Shown here piece by piece: positions 33,056 to 42,266 of a DNA stretch of 64,000 nt. The notes beneath the pieces are model-generated. The model made no database searches and had not been told where the DNA came from. It saw nothing but the letters and a program-made list of their open reading frames with translations. The position numbers were made by a program, and so were the translations under genes. Location: assembly GCF_021531355.1 (NCBI RefSeq), contig NZ_JADYTS010000007.1, positions 1-64,000 of the forward strand. Reading direction: 5' to 3'. Position 1 is the first letter of the stretch; each line of letters begins with the position of its first letter. This stretch comes from Leyella stercorea (GTDB taxonomy: Bacteria; Bacteroidota; Bacteroidia; Bacteroidales; Bacteroidaceae).

Positions 33056-36000
33056 TCATATTTTCTGCATCAATTTTATGGTTCCCGCCAACGCATGTAT
33101 GATATATAGATAATGTTTTATATCGTCAAATACCAACGTTCGACCTTTTCTGTCTTTAAGCCACTTTTGTGCAGGTAGGTAACCTCCAATATAGAAGTCC
33201 CAAACCTCTTCTGGTACGTTGCCGAAGTATTGTTGTTTGTTAATCCATACTTTTTTGTCTTTCCATTTGAGCATATCAATTTGTTGTGAGCCTGGTTCTG
33301 GGAATGTCGTGTCACATTTCCAGTTTTGTGTATTCCTCATCATGTGTAAGTCGATGAGTTGTTGGCCTATTTGTGCAAGTCGTACAAACTCTGACTCAGA
33401 TGTTGGTAATGGAATGCGAGGAAAATCCACCTTAAGAAACTCTTTGTATCTTTCTCTATAAGATGGCGAATGAAGTACCGCATAGATATATGCCAACAGC
33501 TCTTCGGGGGGAGTAACTCGTCCTATAGCATTATTAAACTTCTGCCATTCTTCATCGTTCAGATTTGCAACCTTCGTCTCTTTGCCAAATTCATTGGTAT
33601 AGAGATATAGGGGGAATACATAGCCACGTTCTTTGGTCTTGTTCGATACACGACAGTCATCTATTATATGATTGTCTATAGAAACATGCGACCATTCGTT
33701 TCCTGCTATTTGTCGGCAAGTTAAAAGTGCTATATTATCATGACCAATAAAATTCTTCATCAAAATTTCTCGTGGTCTTTCAATCAATTTTGTGTCATAA
33801 TACACAAAGCGTTTGTCAAATGGTCGATAAGCATATTCTTGTATGAAATCCTTTGAAGCTACACCATCATAATAAGTTGAAACTTTGTGTAGGAGGTCTT
33901 TAGGATTAAAATCAACAAGAATCTTATCCTTGGCTGTTACTACAGAAACATTTGTTTGGCAAAATATACTATCCAATGACACCCCTTTCTCATACTCCTC
34001 CATCAGTTCGAAATCCTTTGGTACGAAGAAGTACATTGGTGCAATGGGATTGAGTTCCTTATACTTCACTTCAGAGAATGGAGTATTTGTGAGGAAGTCA
34101 TATTTTTCCTCACGTTTACCGTAAAGGTCATAATAGAAAACTTTTCCAAGTTCCTTCGCTTTTTTCTCGCCTGTTTTTATAAACATGTTTATGCTTACAC
34201 CTTGCTGTATGTCGAAAACATTCTCGTCGGGTGAACCGTCGGGACATACCTCCTTCTTCTTGTTGTTGCCATGCAAGTTGATTGTGTATATCTTGTCAAA
34301 GGTTTTCAACAAGTTCCAACGCATGCCACGGAATGTCGGGTTGTCCAAGAATCCATGTGGATTGATAAATCCTATGACACCACATTCGTTACGTTCAATA
34401 TAATATTGTGCCAAACGGATAAACTTCACATAATCGTCGTTAATCCATTTGGGGTTACGTTCTTTCAGTTGAGTCTCGCCGCCAGGTTCTTTCTTGTAAT
34501 CTTCCATCAAGTGCATAATCCACTCTCCTTTGTTTTGACTTTCTCCTGAGTAGGGAGGATTTCCTATCATTACCATTACCGGACAGTCGCGCTTGATACG
34601 ATTGGCTGCACTTGCTTCGTCGCTGAGCCATTGTGCCCACAAAGAACCAGTATCGGGATGGCATTCTTCGAGTGAATTGGTAAGGTATATCTTCAGACGC
34701 TTCTTGTTTTCAGCATGGTTGAAGCCAGTTTGCTCAAGCAGCATGTCGAGCTTCAGATGAGCTACAGCATAGCTTGCCATAAGCAACTCAAAGCCATGAA
34801 GACGTGGCAATAGGTGGTCGTTAACATAACCTTGCCACATACCTTGTATATCATGAAATTTATCGTAGATTTGGTTTACAACTTCAGCCAAGAAAGTTCC
34901 GGTGCCTGTAGCTGGGTCGAGTATCTGCACTCGATGCATTTCTTTTCTGATAGTTGGTTTTGTCAGTTTTCCATTAATTCTCTCACCTTTTTTGTATTGT
35001 TCGTTTACTACTTCGTGTATGAATTTTGAATGGTCGGCAAGACCTTCTGCAAGGTTGAAGTCACGCTTTAGTATTTCGTCTACAGCACGCACTATGAATT
35101 GTACCACAGACAGTGGGGTATACCATACACCTTTGGCTTTTCGCAATGATGGATTGTATGCAGATAGGAAGTCCTCGTAGAAATGAATCATCGGGTCATG
35201 ATGCAGTCCTTTTTTCTTGTAATTCTTCATGACTTTCTGTACATCTGTAGCAAGGAAAATGTTCACTAAATCATCCACCACCCATGCTATTCGTTCATCA
35301 AGGTCGTAGCCTGCTATTTGCTGGAAAATATTGCGTAGGAAAGGGTTGGTTTTCGGAATAAGATTGGCAGCTTCCTGTCGTGAAAAATTATCAGGAGTAT
35401 TGTCGTGCAAGCGTGCTGCAAACATTCCATATGCAACAGTTTGGGCATATATGTCGGCAAATCCTTCTGTGGTAAGGTCGTTTATCAATACCGATCTGAA
35501 GGCTTTTAGCTGACCTTGCAATTGTCTGTTCGCATCCTCTTCTTCCCCTTCGCTTTCTGCAATACGAAATGCATTGTTAATAGTAGAAGCCAAAATGCGG
35601 GCCTTTGCTGCCATTTGTTCCGCAAGGCGTTTAGCTGTAGTTATAGGTGTAGGTTGAGTTGTGGCAATATGGTTTATCAATTCTTTAAAATCCTCAACGC
35701 TATCTTTGCATAAGTCTATTTTGTCACCATGAACTTCTGCAAGGCGCACGTTTCTTACCCATTCTCCATTTTCATAGAGATGGAAATCAAGATAGTCAGT
35801 AAAGATGATATGATCAAGACTTTTTTTATAACGATTGAACTGTTCCTTGTTTTCTTTTCTGCCGTCAAGGTCTCTATCGTCAATGTCCTTAGCTTCTATA
35901 TAAAAAACTGGAGTATTGGTCTTTTTTGAAGAAATGATGAAGTCTGGAGCACCGCAGTTAATTCTTGCAGGCTCGTTTGTAACAACAAGATCATCAAGCA

Positions 36001-36103
36001 TTTCATTGAGCAATTGTTGAAGCATTGGTCGGTACGAATGCTCACGAGCTATGCAAGTGCGAAACTGTTCGTTGATTGATTTTATATATGTAGCTATATC
36101 CAT
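33056..36103 (-). CDS. Single-chain Type IIG/IIL restriction-modification enzyme
   Basis: A 1015-residue fusion. The N-terminal nuclease motif is P-D54...E70-A-K72 ('CGAPDFII', 'FYIEAK'). The adenine methyltransferase follows: 'GVWYTPLSVVQFI' (motif X) near 325-337, 'LDPATGTGTF' (motif I) at 395-404 and the catalytic 'NPPY' (motif IV) at 515-518. The last 400 residues should hold the target-recognition domain. There is no helicase domain, so it is not Type ISP. It cuts unmodified DNA and methylates its own site on one strand. The start is preceded on the minus strand by TATATTTG (36116-36123). Confidence 0.9.
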   Translation of the reverse strand: MDIATYIKSINEQFRTCIAREHSYRPMLQQLLNEMLDDLVVTNEPARINCGAPDFIISSKKTNTPVFYIEAKDIDDRDLDGRKENKEQFNRYKKSLDHIIFTDYLDFHLYENGEWVRNVRLAEVHGDKIDLCKDSVEDFKELINHIATTQPTPITTAKRLAEQMAAKARILASTINNAFRIAESEGEEEDANRQLQGQLKAFRSVLINDLTTEGFADIYAQTVAYGMFAARLHDNTPDNFSRQEAANLIPKTNPFLRNIFQQIAGYDLDERIAWVVDDLVNIFLATDVQKVMKNYKKKGLHHDPMIHFYEDFLSAYNPSLRKAKGVWYTPLSVVQFIVRAVDEILKRDFNLAEGLADHSKFIHEVVNEQYKKGERINGKLTKPTIRKEMHRVQILDPATGTGTFLAEVVNQIYDKFHDIQGMWQGYVNDHLLPRLHGFELLMASYAVAHLKLDMLLEQTGFNHAENKKRLKIYLTNSLEECHPDTGSLWAQWLSDEASAANRIKRDCPVMVMIGNPPYSGESQNKGEWIMHLMEDYKKEPGGETQLKERNPKWINDDYVKFIRLAQYYIERNECGVIGFINPHGFLDNPTFRGMRWNLLKTFDKIYTINLHGNNKKKEVCPDGSPDENVFDIQQGVSINMFIKTGEKKAKELGKVFYYDLYGKREEKYDFLTNTPFSEVKYKELNPIAPMYFFVPKDFELMEEYEKGVSLDSIFCQTNVSVVTAKDKILVDFNPKDLLHKVSTYYDGVASKDFIQEYAYRPFDKRFVYYDTKLIERPREILMKNFIGHDNIALLTCRQIAGNEWSHVSIDNHIIDDCRVSNKTKERGYVFPLYLYTNEFGKETKVANLNDEEWQKFNNAIGRVTPPEELLAYIYAVLHSPSYRERYKEFLKVDFPRIPLPTSESEFVRLAQIGQQLIDLHMMRNTQNWKCDTTFPEPGSQQIDMLKWKDKKVWINKQQYFGNVPEEVWDFYIGGYLPAQKWLKDRKGRTLVFDDIKHYLYIIHALAGTIKLMQKI

Positions 36104-36597
36104 ATTAATATTTCTGTAATATTATATTGCAAATATAGATATAATTTCCGAATTATAAGTCAGTTGGGTATAAAAACAGAACTCCTCTTTCACTCTCCGT
36201 TGTTCCCTCTTTCCATCTTTTCCTCTCCCTTGTTCCTTCGTTCATCCTTCGTTCATCCTTCGTAGTGAACTCGATCTACCTCCGTTAATGAAGCGGAGGC
36301 ATAGCGAAGGCATAACGAAGATAAATCGAAGAGTGAACGAGGATGGAACGAGGACACTATAATTGAATTTATTGCTTTATAAATTATAAGTGTCACTATA
36401 TAGGAAAACTAAACAAGAAAGGAAAAAGAAAACAAAGAAAAGATTAATGTAAGGGAGTCCTATGTAAGCCCTCGTGTAAGAGAACAATAGAATCTGTCTA
36501 TTGAAGTATAGCTGATATCTTTTATGTATCTATAATAAAAGCATTATCTTTGTAGCCGAAATCAAAACAACAAATAAAATAACAAGGACAAAATAAT
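36104..36597. repeat. Gap with a large imperfect inverted repeat and tandem units
   Basis: Tandem 'ttcatccttcg' units lie at 36230-36262. The core stem CCTCCG-N9-CGGAGG (36279-36299) is flanked by arms of about 50 bp that are imperfect inverted copies (36233-36283 and 36295-36355). A TATCTTTG -7 box at 36545-36552 should serve the genes that follow. No gene is seen. Confidence 0.6.
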
Positions 36598-36998
36598 ATG
36601 GAAACAAGAAAAAAATAGCAGCTGATAAGAAACGTTGTGGTTCGCATAATTGCACCCAGGCTGTGCTCTGCACCTACCACGACTTCGCCGGTATGGAAGA
36701 AGAAACCATCAAGAATGCTGGCAATGCCTTTGCTGCAGGTATGGGTAATATGGAGGGAACTTGCGGAGCCATCGTAGGTGCAGGCATCATACTCGGACTT
36801 GCAACTAAGGACAAGGCGAAGTCCGTCAAGGGCATGAGACAAATTATGGATAAATTCAAGCAGCGCAATGGTGCCACACAATGCAAACTGCTAAAAGGTG
36901 TGGGCACAGGAAAGGTGCTTCGCGAATGTCCTCTTTGCGTGGCAGATGCTTCTGAATTTTTGGAAGAAATCCTGGAAAAGGAAGGTGTACAGAAGTAA
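36598..36998 (+). pseudogene. C_GCAxxG_C_C-type redox protein, frameshifted in an A7 run
   Basis: ATG 36598 reads 'METRKK' and meets TAG because the A run at 36609-36615 has seven A. With eight, the frame continues 'IAADKKRCGSHNCTQAVLC' and on to a stop at 36996-36998, giving 133 residues. The C-x3/4-C-x6-C cluster and the glycine-rich 'GNMEGTCGAIVGAGIILG' match the small redox-active C_GCAxxG_C_C family. The rest of the frame is well preserved, so this is either a recent mutation, an assembly error, or a site of transcriptional slippage. Internal ATGs at 36693 and beyond would lose the first cysteines. Confidence 0.75.
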
Positions 36999-37002
36999 CG
37001 AC

Positions 37003-37203
37003 ATGGCTAAGTATAAAGCGATTAACGAGCAAGACCGCTGCGTGGCATGTGGCGTTTGTGTGAAAGTATGTCCTAAGGATGCCATCAGCATATACAAGGG
37101 ATGCTACGCACAAATAGATGAAGAGAAGTGCATAGGCTGTGGCATCTGCGAGAAAAACTGTCCGGCGGGTGTGATGCACAAAGTATTAAGACAACCCGTT
37201 TAA
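37003..37203 (+). CDS. 2x[4Fe-4S] ferredoxin
   Basis: A 66-residue ferredoxin with two C-x2-C-x2-C-x3-C-P clusters: 'CVACGVCVKVCP' at about residues 13-24 and 'CIGCGICEKNCP' at about 42-53. It would carry electrons in the cytoplasm. ATG 37003 is 5 bp after the stop of the redox protein gene, and a membrane iron-sulfur protein and OxyR follow, so the four genes form an operon linked to redox balance. Confidence 0.93.
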   Translation: MAKYKAINEQDRCVACGVCVKVCPKDAISIYKGCYAQIDEEKCIGCGICEKNCPAGVMHKVLRQPV

Positions 37204-37222
37204 TATCTCAAATTTGACTTGT

Positions 37223-37801
37223 ATGGCAAAACAGAGAACTAAAAAATGGAGTGACTACATGTGGCTTGTATCTGCTACTTATTTCACTCTCGGATTTTTT
37301 AACATAGTGTTCGCATGGCTTGGAGTCATCTGCTTTCTGATACCGCTGATTATGGCGATATTCGGTGGCGGAAAAGGATATTGCAACAACTATTGTGGAA
37401 GAGGACAACTGTTCTTGCAAATAGGGAATACCTTGGGGTGGTCGCGTAAGAAAGTGGCACCAAGATGGCTCTCGTCCAAATGGTTTCGTCATGGATTTCT
37501 ACTGTTCTTCATGTTCTTCTTCGTCCAGATGATAATCCTTACCACAATGGTAGCCAAAGGCGCTGAAAATCTCCGTCAGACCATTCATCTGCTATGGACT
37601 TTCAACGTGCCATGGCATTGGGCTTACCCAGTGGATATAGAACCTTGGAAGGCACAGTTTGCCTTCGGCCTCTATGGCATCATGCTCACCTCACTGATTG
37701 TTGGTGTTCTGCTTACCATAGTCTATCGCCCAAGAACCTGGTGCGTGTTCTGTCCAATGGGCAACATGACACAATTAATCTGTAAACTCAAAGCAAGATG
37801 A
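37223..37801 (+). CDS. Membrane [4Fe-4S] protein (NapH/YccM-like)
   Basis: From ATG 37223 the protein has 192 residues with about four membrane helices: 'YFTLGFFNIVFAWLGVICF', 'HGFLLFFMFFFVQMIILTTM' and 'GIMLTSLIVGVLLTIVY' are clear. Cysteine motifs 'GYCNNYCGRGQ' near residue 54 and 'WCVFCPMGN' near 172 could bind iron-sulfur centres, as in NapH-type electron carriers. The last bases overlap the oxyR start (ATGA), so the two are translationally coupled. An upstream TTG at 37214 is not favoured. Confidence 0.83.
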   Translation: MAKQRTKKWSDYMWLVSATYFTLGFFNIVFAWLGVICFLIPLIMAIFGGGKGYCNNYCGRGQLFLQIGNTLGWSRKKVAPRWLSSKWFRHGFLLFFMFFFVQMIILTTMVAKGAENLRQTIHLLWTFNVPWHWAYPVDIEPWKAQFAFGLYGIMLTSLIVGVLLTIVYRPRTWCVFCPMGNMTQLICKLKAR

Positions 37802-38724
37802 ATCTGCAACAACTCAAATATATCGTAGCCATCAGCCGCTTTCGCAATTTTGTGAAGGCGGCTGACTCGTGCAATATATCCCAACCCACTCTCAGCGCCA
37901 TGCTGCAGAAGTTGGAAGACGAATTGGACGTGCGCATATTCGACCGAACCAACAAACAGGTAACCCCGACAAGTGTCGGAGAGAAAATCATCCTTCAGGC
38001 CAAAAAGACTCTGGTAGAGTTTGAGAAAATCGCAGAACTCGTGGCTGAGGAAAAGAACCAGATAACCAAATCTTTGTCTCTATCAGTAGGACCATCTATA
38101 GCTCCTTACATTCTTCCTGATTTTATCAAGCATTACAGAAAAGACTATCCGGAGGTAAGTCTCTCGATACAAGAGATGAAATCAGAAGAAATGTTTAATC
38201 TTTTGCAAAATGGAGATATAGATGTCGGCATCGCCGTCTCAGACCAACTTCGTAAAGGAATATTGGAGATACCGCTTTACACTGAACGCTTTTACGTATA
38301 TTTGTCGGAAGCCTGCTGGCGCAAGCTGCCAGTGTTCAAGCCAGAGAATCTGGAGCATGAGAATATGTGGATTATGAAAGAAGCGCAATGTCTTCGAGAC
38401 AGTGCCTTCTCCTTCTGTAAAGCGAGAAGCAAAGGGCAGCACATCTATGAAGCTGGCAGCATTGATACTTTGGTTCGTATTGTAGATAATAATGGAGGCT
38501 TCACCATTATTCCAGAGCTTCACCTTGCTTTCTTGAGCGAGGCACAGCGCAAGAATGTGAGAAAGATAGAAGGCGACTATCTTTCACAAAGACGCATATC
38601 CATATACATCAGGGAAGATTGTATCAAAGAGCGGATGCTCAATACCATTGTCGACTGTATGAAAGAATTTATGCCATCACATATGATGAATGAAGGCATA
38701 CGGAAATATGGGATAAGGCTATAA
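37798..38724 (+). CDS. oxyR: OxyR, peroxide-sensing LysR-type regulator
   Basis: A 308-residue LysR protein with an N-terminal winged helix ('SRFRNFVKAADSCNISQPTL' then 'SAMLQKLEDELDVRIFDR'). The redox pair is conserved as C-L-R-D-x-A-x-x-F-C at residues 198-207, matching Cys199/Cys208 of E. coli OxyR, which form the disulfide on peroxide exposure. It should activate peroxide-defence genes. It is coupled to the membrane iron-sulfur gene by an ATGA overlap, an unusual neighbour for oxyR, which more often stands near dps or ahpC. Confidence 0.93.
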   Translation: MNLQQLKYIVAISRFRNFVKAADSCNISQPTLSAMLQKLEDELDVRIFDRTNKQVTPTSVGEKIILQAKKTLVEFEKIAELVAEEKNQITKSLSLSVGPSIAPYILPDFIKHYRKDYPEVSLSIQEMKSEEMFNLLQNGDIDVGIAVSDQLRKGILEIPLYTERFYVYLSEACWRKLPVFKPENLEHENMWIMKEAQCLRDSAFSFCKARSKGQHIYEAGSIDTLVRIVDNNGGFTIIPELHLAFLSEAQRKNVRKIEGDYLSQRRISIYIREDCIKERMLNTIVDCMKEFMPSHMMNEGIRKYGIRL

Positions 38725-38756
38725 AGACTTTATTTCGCAAATAGAAAGGCTGGAAT

Positions 38757-39345
38757 ATGGACGATACGCTTTCAAGACTGAAGGATATGTATGACGGCTA
38801 TCATTTCTCCGAAAGTCTGCAGGGCGTTTACAATCCTCATCGATATGGATTATATTGATACATCGGATGTCAATACGACTAATCCAAAACTCTTTCTTTA
38901 TCAGTCGGGCTATCTTACAATAAAGAATGTCATTGAGGATAGTTATGTACTTGGATTTCCCAATTGTGAGGTGAAAAAGGCGTTGTTCGAATTGGTTATT
39001 CCGATAATGCTGAAAAAAGACAAGGACGAGACAGAGAATGCAATACAAGAGTTGAAAATGAACTTTTCAACTGGAAACGTAGAGGAAGGAATACTCTGTC
39101 TTAAGCAATTGATTGCTCATACGCCGTATAGTACACAGAAAAAGGAAAGGTTTGTTTTTGAAGAACACTTCCGTTTTATACTGAAGAACTTATTCTACAT
39201 TTGTGGTACGTCTGCCGCTACCCAACAAATCATAACCCGTCACTATAAAGATGCCTATTGTGCAAGTCATAAATTAGTTGTAGGCTTGGCGTTGGTATTT
39301 GATAAAGACAATCGGGGATTGAAAGACTGGAATAAGGTTAAAAAA
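38757..39345 (+). pseudogene. Decayed AAA-ATPase / PD-(D/E)XK family gene
   Basis: Three pieces survive. 'LKDMYDGYHFSESLQGVYNP' (38775-38840) is the end of the AAA-ATPase-like domain; after a deletion and frame change 'PKLFLYQSGYLTIKNV' and 'EDSYVLGFPNCEVKKAL' (38880-38995) follow; the end 'LVVGLALVFDKDNRGLKDW' (39275-39332) matches the usual nuclease-like C-terminus (VGVNF....RNI..W). The P-loop and most of the nuclease domain are gone. This family is abundant in multiple copies in Bacteroidales. Confidence 0.78.
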
Positions 39346-39348
39346 AAA

Positions 39349-39386
39349 GGAGCGCCAAAACTCAGTGTTATGAGTCTTGGCGCTCC
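39349..39386 (-). terminator. Terminator of clpB
   Basis: GGAGCGCCAAAACTCA...TGAGTCTTGGCGCTCC is a strong hairpin; on the minus strand it is followed by a run of T (complement of 39340-39348). It could work in both directions. Confidence 0.9.
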
Positions 39387-39433
39387 CTTTTATTATGTCT
39401 ATGCGTTTCGCTTAGTTGCTGACTCGGTTCTGC

Positions 39434-42022
39434 TTAGTTGCGGAATACGAGTCCGTTCTGGTCGGCATCGATGGTGATTGGCTGCTCGCGCTTAACCTCG
39501 TCAGAGAGAATCTTCTTAGAGAGGTCGTTGAGTACGCAGCGCTGGATGGCACGCTTTACCGGACGTGCACCAAACTCCGGGTCGAAGCCTTCGTCGGCGA
39601 GGAAGTCGATGGCGGCAGGAGTAACGTTGAGAGTGAATCCCTGCGGCTCGAGCATCTTCTTCACGGCGTTCATCTGCAATGTCACTACCTGGGCGATTTC
39701 TGCCTTGGTGAGCGGCAAGAACATGATGGTCTCGTCGATACGGTTGAGGAACTCCGGACGTATGGTCTTCTTGAGCATCTCCATAACCTTTGCCTTGGTG
39801 TCGCTGATGACATGGTCGCGGTTCTGAGGCGTGATGCCTGCAAACTGACCTTGTATGTACTGGCTGCCGAGGTTTGAGGTCATTATGATGATAGTGTTCT
39901 TGAAGTTGACCGTTCGACCCTTGTTGTCTGTGAGTCGACCGTCGTCCAATACCTGCAAGAGGATGTTGAACACGTCGGGGTGAGCCTTCTCAATCTCGTC
40001 GAAGAGTACTACAGAGTAAGGCTTGCGACGTACTGCCTCGGTGAGCTGTCCACCCTCGTCATAGCCTACGTATCCTGGAGGCGCACCGATGAGACGGCTT
40101 ACGCTGAACTTCTCCTGATATTCGCTCATGTCGATACGCGTCATCATCGTCTCGTCGTTGAAGAGGTATTCAGCCAAAGCCTTTGCAAGTTCGGTCTTAC
40201 CTACACCCGTTGTGCCGAGGAAGATGAACGAAGCGATAGGACGTTTCGGGTCCTGCAGTCCGGCACGTGAGCGGCGCACGGCATCGCTCACCGCACGTAT
40301 AGCCTCGTCCTGACCAATGACACGGTTGTGAAGTTCCTCCTCAAGATGCAGCAACTTCTCGCGTTCGCTCTGCATCATTCGCGTAACGGGTATTCCGGTC
40401 CAGCGGCTTACCACTTCGGCTATGTCGTCGGCAGTCACCTCCTCGCGAATCATTGCGTTGCCGTCTTGCGTCGACTTGAGCTGGCTCTGTATCGACTTGA
40501 TGTCGTCGTCGAGCGATTTGAGTCGGCCGTAGCGTATCTCAGCCACGCGTTCGTAGTTGCCCTCGCGCTCGGCACGTTCAGCCTCAAACTTCAACTGTTC
40601 TATCTGCTGCTTGTCCTGCTGTATCTTGTTGACAAGAGCTTTCTCGCTTTCCCACTTTGCACGGAACGAACTCTCCTGGTCTTTCAGTTCGGCAATGTCC
40701 TTGTCGAGCTGTGCAATTTTGTCGGTATCGTTCTCGCGCTTGATGGCCTCGCGTTCAATCTCAAGCTGTTTCAGCTTACGCGTAATCTCGTCGAGCTCCT
40801 CCGGTACAGAGTCGCGCTCCATACGCAGTTTGGCAGCAGCCTCGTCCATAAGGTCGATGGCCTTGTCGGGGAGGAATCGGTCGCTGATGTAGCGCTCAGA
40901 GAGTTTCACGGCAGCTATACAGGCATCGTCCTGAATACGCACCTTGTGATGGTTCTCATAGCGTTCCTTCAATCCACGCAGTATTGAGATGGCTGAAAGC
41001 TCGTCAGGCTCGTCTACCATGACCGTCTGGAATCGGCGCTCCAGAGCCTTGTCCTTCTCGAAATACTTCTGGTATTCGTTCAATGTTGTGGCACCGATGC
41101 TGCGCAATTCGCCACGTGCAAGAGCCGGCTTCAAGATGTTGGCAGCATCCATAGCACCCTCGCCACCTCCTGCACCTACAAGAGTGTGAATCTCGTCGAT
41201 GAAGAGAATGATGCGGCCGTCGCTGTTGGTCACTTCCTTGATGACGCTCTTCAAGCGCTCCTCAAACTCGCCTTTGTACTTGGCGCCAGCCACAAGCGCA
41301 CCCATATCCAATGAGTAGAGCTGCTTGTCCTTAAGGTTTTCGGGCACATCGCCACGAACTATACGCTCAGCCAGTCCCTCGACGATAGCTGTCTTACCGG
41401 TACCCGGTTCACCTATAAGAATAGGATTGTTCTTGGTACGGCGCGACAGAATCTGAAGCACGCGGCGTATCTCCTCGTCACGGCCTATAACCGGGTCGAG
41501 CTTGCCTTGGCGGGCTTCCTCAACGAGGTTCTTGGCGTATTTCTCAAGGCTCTGATAGTTTTCGTCGCCCGATTGCGACTGCACCTTCTGACCCTGTCGC
41601 AGTTCCTGAATTGCTTTTACGGTTTCAGCCTCCGTCATGCCGGCATCCTTCAGAATGCGGCTTGCAGTAGAGTTGACTTGAAGCAGAGCGAGCAATATCG
41701 GTTCAACGCTGGTGAACTCGTCACCGTTCTTAGTGGCGAAGTCCTGCGCACGTTGAAGCACGTTGTTGGCGTCGTTAGACAGATATGGCTGTCCACCCTG
41801 AACACGTGGCAGTCGCTGTATTTCACTGTCTACAACAGTGTCTATCTGGTTGGCATTGACTCCGAGCTTCTGGAAGATGTATGTGGCTACGTCTTTGGCT
41901 TTCACCATCACACCCTTCAACAGGTGCACCGGCTCAATGCTCTGTTGTCCTTGGCGCTGTGCGGTGTTGACAGCCTCCTGAACAACCTCTTGGGCTTTGA
42001 TTGTGAATTTGTCGAATGTCAT
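39434..42022 (-). CDS. clpB: ClpB disaggregase chaperone
   Basis: An 862-residue Hsp100 protein, normal length. It resolubilises aggregated proteins with the DnaK system. The N-domain starts '[14 protein letters not shown]'; the first ATPase domain has 'GEPGTGKTA' and '[14 protein letters not shown]', a long coiled-coil middle domain follows ('[17 protein letters not shown]'), and the second ATPase domain has 'GTTGVGKTE' and '[11 protein letters not shown]'. It stands alone with its own terminator. Two palindromes upstream (42107-42160) may be heat-shock control sites. Confidence 0.97.
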   Translation of the reverse strand: MTFDKFTIKAQEVVQEAVNTAQRQGQQSIEPVHLLKGVMVKAKDVATYIFQKLGVNANQIDTVVDSEIQRLPRVQGGQPYLSNDANNVLQRAQDFATKNGDEFTSVEPILLALLQVNSTASRILKDAGMTEAETVKAIQELRQGQKVQSQSGDENYQSLEKYAKNLVEEARQGKLDPVIGRDEEIRRVLQILSRRTKNNPILIGEPGTGKTAIVEGLAERIVRGDVPENLKDKQLYSLDMGALVAGAKYKGEFEERLKSVIKEVTNSDGRIILFIDEIHTLVGAGGGEGAMDAANILKPALARGELRSIGATTLNEYQKYFEKDKALERRFQTVMVDEPDELSAISILRGLKERYENHHKVRIQDDACIAAVKLSERYISDRFLPDKAIDLMDEAAAKLRMERDSVPEELDEITRKLKQLEIEREAIKRENDTDKIAQLDKDIAELKDQESSFRAKWESEKALVNKIQQDKQQIEQLKFEAERAEREGNYERVAEIRYGRLKSLDDDIKSIQSQLKSTQDGNAMIREEVTADDIAEVVSRWTGIPVTRMMQSEREKLLHLEEELHNRVIGQDEAIRAVSDAVRRSRAGLQDPKRPIASFIFLGTTGVGKTELAKALAEYLFNDETMMTRIDMSEYQEKFSVSRLIGAPPGYVGYDEGGQLTEAVRRKPYSVVLFDEIEKAHPDVFNILLQVLDDGRLTDNKGRTVNFKNTIIIMTSNLGSQYIQGQFAGITPQNRDHVISDTKAKVMEMLKKTIRPEFLNRIDETIMFLPLTKAEIAQVVTLQMNAVKKMLEPQGFTLNVTPAAIDFLADEGFDPEFGARPVKRAIQRCVLNDLSKKILSDEVKREQPITIDADQNGLVFRN

Positions 42023-42106
42023 ATTTTGTTCTCCTTTCTTGATTTATTCTGATTTTCTGTTTTCATTGACTCTAAGCGCAAACCATATGCCCATGTATTT
42101 TCGATA

Positions 42107-42160
42107 TGACAAAATGTCACTTTTAATTCGTTTGTGTAATAAAATACCGACAAAATGTCA
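42107..42160. promoter_or_regulatory. Paired palindromes upstream of clpB
   Basis: TGACA-AAA-TGTCA at 42107-42119 and GACA-AAA-TGTC within 42148-42160 are 41 bp apart, about four helical turns, so on the same DNA face. A further TTTGACATG half-site is at 42193. They lie between clpB and the divergent gene at 42267 and could control either. Confidence 0.5.
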
Positions 42161-42266
42161 TGTATTTACTTTTTGAAGTGTAGTTTTGTAAATTTGACAT
42201 GTGGAAAAAATAAAAAAATGCTATATTTGCAATCATTAAAAATGAAATAACTAAAACCTATCATTT

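Noticed and set aside
33056..36103. Type ISP restriction enzyme
   Set aside because: No helicase motifs are visible between the nuclease and methyltransferase motifs; the single-chain Type IIG/IIL layout fits better.
39416..42052. Several long plus-strand frames opposite clpB
   Set aside because: Shadows of the clpB coding strand caused by its codon bias; clpB itself has complete motifs.
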